Shown: in pieces, positions 14,918-17,138 of the stretch | Numbering within the stretch: position 1 is the stretch's first letter | Layout of the letters: each line of letters starts with the position of its first letter | Source: Bacteroidales bacterium | GTDB lineage: Bacteria > Bacteroidota > Bacteroidia > Bacteroidales > UBA932 | DNA length: 17,138 nucleotides | Reading direction: 5' to 3' | Assembly (NCBI GenBank): GCA_016295245.1 | Contig: JAEDLO010000030.1 | Span: 1 to 17,138, forward strand | Translations under genes and position numbers: made by a program | Notes under the pieces: model-generated | The model's database searches: none | What the model saw: only the letters and a program-made list of their open reading frames with translations | Told to the model about the DNA's origin: nothing

Positions 14918-16498
14918 ATGAAAAACTTCTTCTTTCCTTTCTTCGCGCTTCTGCTCCTTTGTGCCTGCAGCAAAGCGACTCAGGACGGCGATTTTGCCGG
15001 TTCAGAATCTTCCGACAGTCTTCCCGGCCACGAGATGATTGTTCTCGGCCGCCAGCTGGATGACCCCTATTCGGTCGAGAATATGACCAAGGCCCTGGAA
15101 GCCCTCTATCCGACCAAGGCCGACCGGATAAATGTCGACCCTACCCACCTCTACGTCCGTTTTCTCCCGTCAAACGAGAAGGAATACGATGCCCTTCTGG
15201 AAAGGGGATTGGACCTGCTTGACCACCCGCTGGACTACGAAATAGTCCGTGAGGGCGACTATTACCACGACCCTTCCGTCGAAGAAGGCAAGATTACCTG
15301 GCAGTATGCCGTAGTGAGTCCGTGCTTCGACTTTGGCACAGGAGTCAGGTACGAGATACTTGACCGCTGCCACATCCCTGTCACAATGCCGGATATGAAA
15401 TCCGACGAAAACGGAATCGACTGGGAGGCCGTCGAGAGAAAGGCCTATGAAATCAGCGGCAACGCCTCTCGTCTTCAGCCTGTTACCAAGGCAGGCGGCA
15501 ACTCTCCCAAGGGCCGCATCACCATCGTTGACGAGGAATTGAGCGCCGAAGAAGTGGGTGTAAAGGGCGTGATGGTGTCTTGCAACAGCTTCGTCAAATT
15601 CGGCAAAGCCTACACCGACGAGGAAGGCCGTTACCAGATGAGCACACATTTCAGCTCCAAGCCGCGCTACCGTCTCTGCTTCAAAAACAAGAAAGGCTTC
15701 TGCATAGGCTTCAACCTGCTTCTTGTCCCGGCCTCCGTTTCAAGTCTGGGCAAGGGAGAGACTACGGGACTTGACTGCAAGGTCACCAAAAACTCCGACA
15801 GGATGCTATTCACCCGCTGCGTCGTCAACAATTCGGCCTACGACTACTATGAGCAGTGCCTCGGCGACAAGAAATCAATCCCGACCCCTCCTGCCAACCT
15901 GCGCATCTGGCTCTTCCAGGCCCTTTCCAGCAGCAGCGCAGTGATGCTCCAGCAGGGAGCCTGCATCGACAGCAGCGTTCTCGCAGAATACCTCGGCCAG
16001 TATCTGACCCTTGTGAAGATGTTCCTTCCCGATGTCACTCTTGGCATCAAGAGCGCCCACAGCTACAGGGATATCTACGCCACCACCGTCCACGAACTCA
16101 GCCACGCCAGTCACTATATGGCCGTAGGCAATGACTACTGGGACGCCTATGCCACCTTCGTGCTCAGTTCCTTCGTAACCTCGGGCTTTGTCACCTACGG
16201 AGTCGGCACCGAAAAGAACCACGGCTACTGCGAGGTAGGGGAGATGTGGGCTTACTATATGCAGTCTTCAATGGTCAACGAGCGTTATCAGGGCGAGACC
16301 AAACGCTTCTACGGTATGAACTACTGGTTCCATCCGCAGATTCTGCTGAACCTCGAAGAAAGGGGACTGGACAGATACAAGATCTTCGCAGCCCTGGGCC
16401 CTGACGTGGTTGATAAGGAGATGCTGCGCAAGAAACTCCTGAGTCTTTATCCTGAATTCAAGAGCGCCATTACCCAGGCGTTTGCAAGATACTTCTAA
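14918..16498 (+). CDS. Lipoprotein with a putative zinc metallopeptidase domain
   Basis: A 526-residue predicted lipoprotein that I do not recognise as a named protein. A hydrophobic start ends in LCAC, so Cys17 is probably lipidated and the protein is exported to the envelope. Residues about 50-140 (THLYVRFLP, LDYEIVREGDYYHDPS) look like a separate module. GRITIVDEE through YRLCFKNKKG (about 199-260) resembles a carboxypeptidase-regulatory-like beta-sandwich, with the typical AYTDEEGRYQM turn. The C-terminal domain has VHELSH, an HExxH zinc motif (His392, Glu393, His396); Glu439 or Glu442 (GYCEVGEMW) could be the third ligand, as in gluzincins. Peptidase activity is inferred from this motif only. 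I prefer the ATG at 14918, which begins MKN; an in-frame ATG at 14906 adds four residues. A DUF3575 gene follows after 3 nt. Confidence 0.78.
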   Translation: MKNFFFPFFALLLLCACSKATQDGDFAGSESSDSLPGHEMIVLGRQLDDPYSVENMTKALEALYPTKADRINVDPTHLYVRFLPSNEKEYDALLERGLDLLDHPLDYEIVREGDYYHDPSVEEGKITWQYAVVSPCFDFGTGVRYEILDRCHIPVTMPDMKSDENGIDWEAVERKAYEISGNASRLQPVTKAGGNSPKGRITIVDEELSAEEVGVKGVMVSCNSFVKFGKAYTDEEGRYQMSTHFSSKPRYRLCFKNKKGFCIGFNLLLVPASVSSLGKGETTGLDCKVTKNSDRMLFTRCVVNNSAYDYYEQCLGDKKSIPTPPANLRIWLFQALSSSSAVMLQQGACIDSSVLAEYLGQYLTLVKMFLPDVTLGIKSAHSYRDIYATTVHELSHASHYMAVGNDYWDAYATFVLSSFVTSGFVTYGVGTEKNHGYCEVGEMWAYYMQSSMVNERYQGETKRFYGMNYWFHPQILLNLEERGLDRYKIFAALGPDVVDKEMLRKKLLSLYPEFKSAITQAFARYF

Positions 16499-16501
16499 AC
16501 T

Positions 16502-17053
16502 ATGAAAAAGCTTCTGATCTGTGCAGCCCTGATGCTGCTGGGCTATGGAGCGGCTAGTGCCCAGTCCTTCTCCATCTCGACCAACGCCGTTGACCTGGCG
16601 GGCTTGGGCACTTTGAACTGTGAAGCCGCGTACGGTGTGGCAAGGCATTGGACCGTCAATGCTTCCGTCAAGTACAATCCTTTCTCCTACGGTCAGGGCG
16701 AGCAGATCGTACGCTATCGCCAGAGGGCTCTGAGTGCCGGAGCGAGATACTGGCCCTGGCACGTATTCTCCGGCTGGTGGCTCTCGGGAAACGTGAGGTA
16801 CCAGGAATACAACCACGGCGGTCTTCTGGACGAAAAGTCAGTCGAGGGAGATCGCTTCGGCACCGGCGTCGCGGGAGGCTATACCCATATGCTCTCGCCC
16901 CATCTGAATCTTGACTTCGGACTCGGGGTCTGGGCGGGTTACGACATCTACAAAAGATACTCCTGCCCCACCTGCGGCAGGATTGAAGGCAGTGGCGGCA
17001 AATTTTTTGTCCTTCCTTCGGATATAATTGTTGCCTTAACCTTTATTTTCTAA
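16502..17053 (+). CDS. DUF3575 family outer-membrane-type protein
   Basis: A 183-residue exported protein with a signal peptide (about 1-20, cut after AASA). The mature part has alternating polar and aromatic strands and ends in ALTFIF, a terminal phenylalanine typical of outer-membrane beta-barrels. FGTGVAGGYTHMLSPHLNLDFGLGVW followed by a tyrosine-rich strand and CPTCG (Cys155, Cys158) matches the DUF3575 pattern, a family common in Bacteroidota whose function is unknown and which is often found near fimbrial or surface-protein genes. The two cysteines probably form a disulphide in the periplasm or at the surface. It begins 3 nt after the lipoprotein gene and shares its message. No terminator is visible in the 31 nt before the tRNA region. 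Confidence 0.8.
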   Translation: MKKLLICAALMLLGYGAASAQSFSISTNAVDLAGLGTLNCEAAYGVARHWTVNASVKYNPFSYGQGEQIVRYRQRALSAGARYWPWHVFSGWWLSGNVRYQEYNHGGLLDEKSVEGDRFGTGVAGGYTHMLSPHLNLDFGLGVWAGYDIYKRYSCPTCGRIEGSGGKFFVLPSDIIVALTFIF

Positions 17054-17064
17054 AAACTTTGTCG

Positions 17065-17072
17065 TATATTTG
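17065..17072 (+). promoter_or_regulatory. -7 box of the tRNA-Leu promoter
   Basis: TATATTTG is an exact -7 consensus 12 bases before the tRNA's first base, leaving room for a short 5' leader trimmed by RNase P. The -33 zone is T-rich without a clean TTG. Confidence 0.6.
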
Positions 17073-17084
17073 TGCTCTGTTCCT

Positions 17085-17138
17085 GCGCGGGTGGCGAAAT
17101 GGTAGACGCGCTAGTTTCAGGAGCTAGTGGGGTAAAAC
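17085..17138 (+). tRNA. tRNA-Leu (anticodon CAG), cut by the window end
   Basis: The 5' part of a class II tRNA. The acceptor strand is GCGCGGG (17085-17091), followed by T8 and G9, a D-arm with GGTAGACGCG, and an anticodon arm CTAGT/GCTAG around loop TTCAGGA. The anticodon CAG is at 17118-17120 and reads CUG. The GTGGGG after the anticodon arm starts the long variable arm expected for leucine. The T-arm and 3' acceptor lie beyond the window. Confidence 0.93.

Overview
The window looks like chromosomal DNA from a member of the Bacteroidota, most likely order Bacteroidales, with moderately high GC. The evidence is the repeated promoter box TAnnTTTG, AT-rich start regions that mostly lack Shine-Dalgarno (SD) sequences, and several families typical of that phylum: DUF4199, DUF4295, DUF4296, DUF3575, a long Bacteroidota-type LepB and a secreted GH2 enzyme. 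I cannot name the genus. All assignments are from reading the sequence and recalling families; no database search was run.

Layout. (1) 1-1587: a terminator of an unseen upstream gene, then a two-gene unit of a DUF4199 membrane protein and a GtrB/DPM1-like glycosyltransferase. (2) 1599-1731: a 133-nt palindromic element with 30-bp arms between convergent genes. (3) 1753-4737, minus strand: a large exported GH2 glycosidase, transcribed divergently from thrS out of a 55-bp shared promoter region. (4) 4793-9090: a translation unit thrS-infC-rpmI-rplT that runs directly into lepB. (5) 9167-9783: rpmB-rpmG-DUF4295, closed by a strong terminator. (6) 9899-14754: ftsY, pheT, a DUF4296 lipoprotein and deoC, closed by a terminator with eight T. 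(7) 14918-17053: a lipoprotein with a zinc-peptidase motif followed 3 nt later by a DUF3575 outer-membrane-type protein. (8) 17085 to the end: the 5' part of a tRNA-Leu(CAG).

Most genes serve translation (two tRNA synthetases, IF3, four ribosomal proteins, a probable ribosome-linked small protein, a tRNA) and protein export (FtsY, LepB), with cell-envelope and sugar-related genes around them.

The points most worth a second look are: infC, which appears to start at an AUA codon behind a full SD; a threonyl-tRNA synthetase missing nearly all of its TGS domain; the long palindrome at 1599-1731; the restriction of strong SDs to two genes; and the lipoprotein/DUF3575 pair. I found no CRISPR array, prophage, transposase or defence system.
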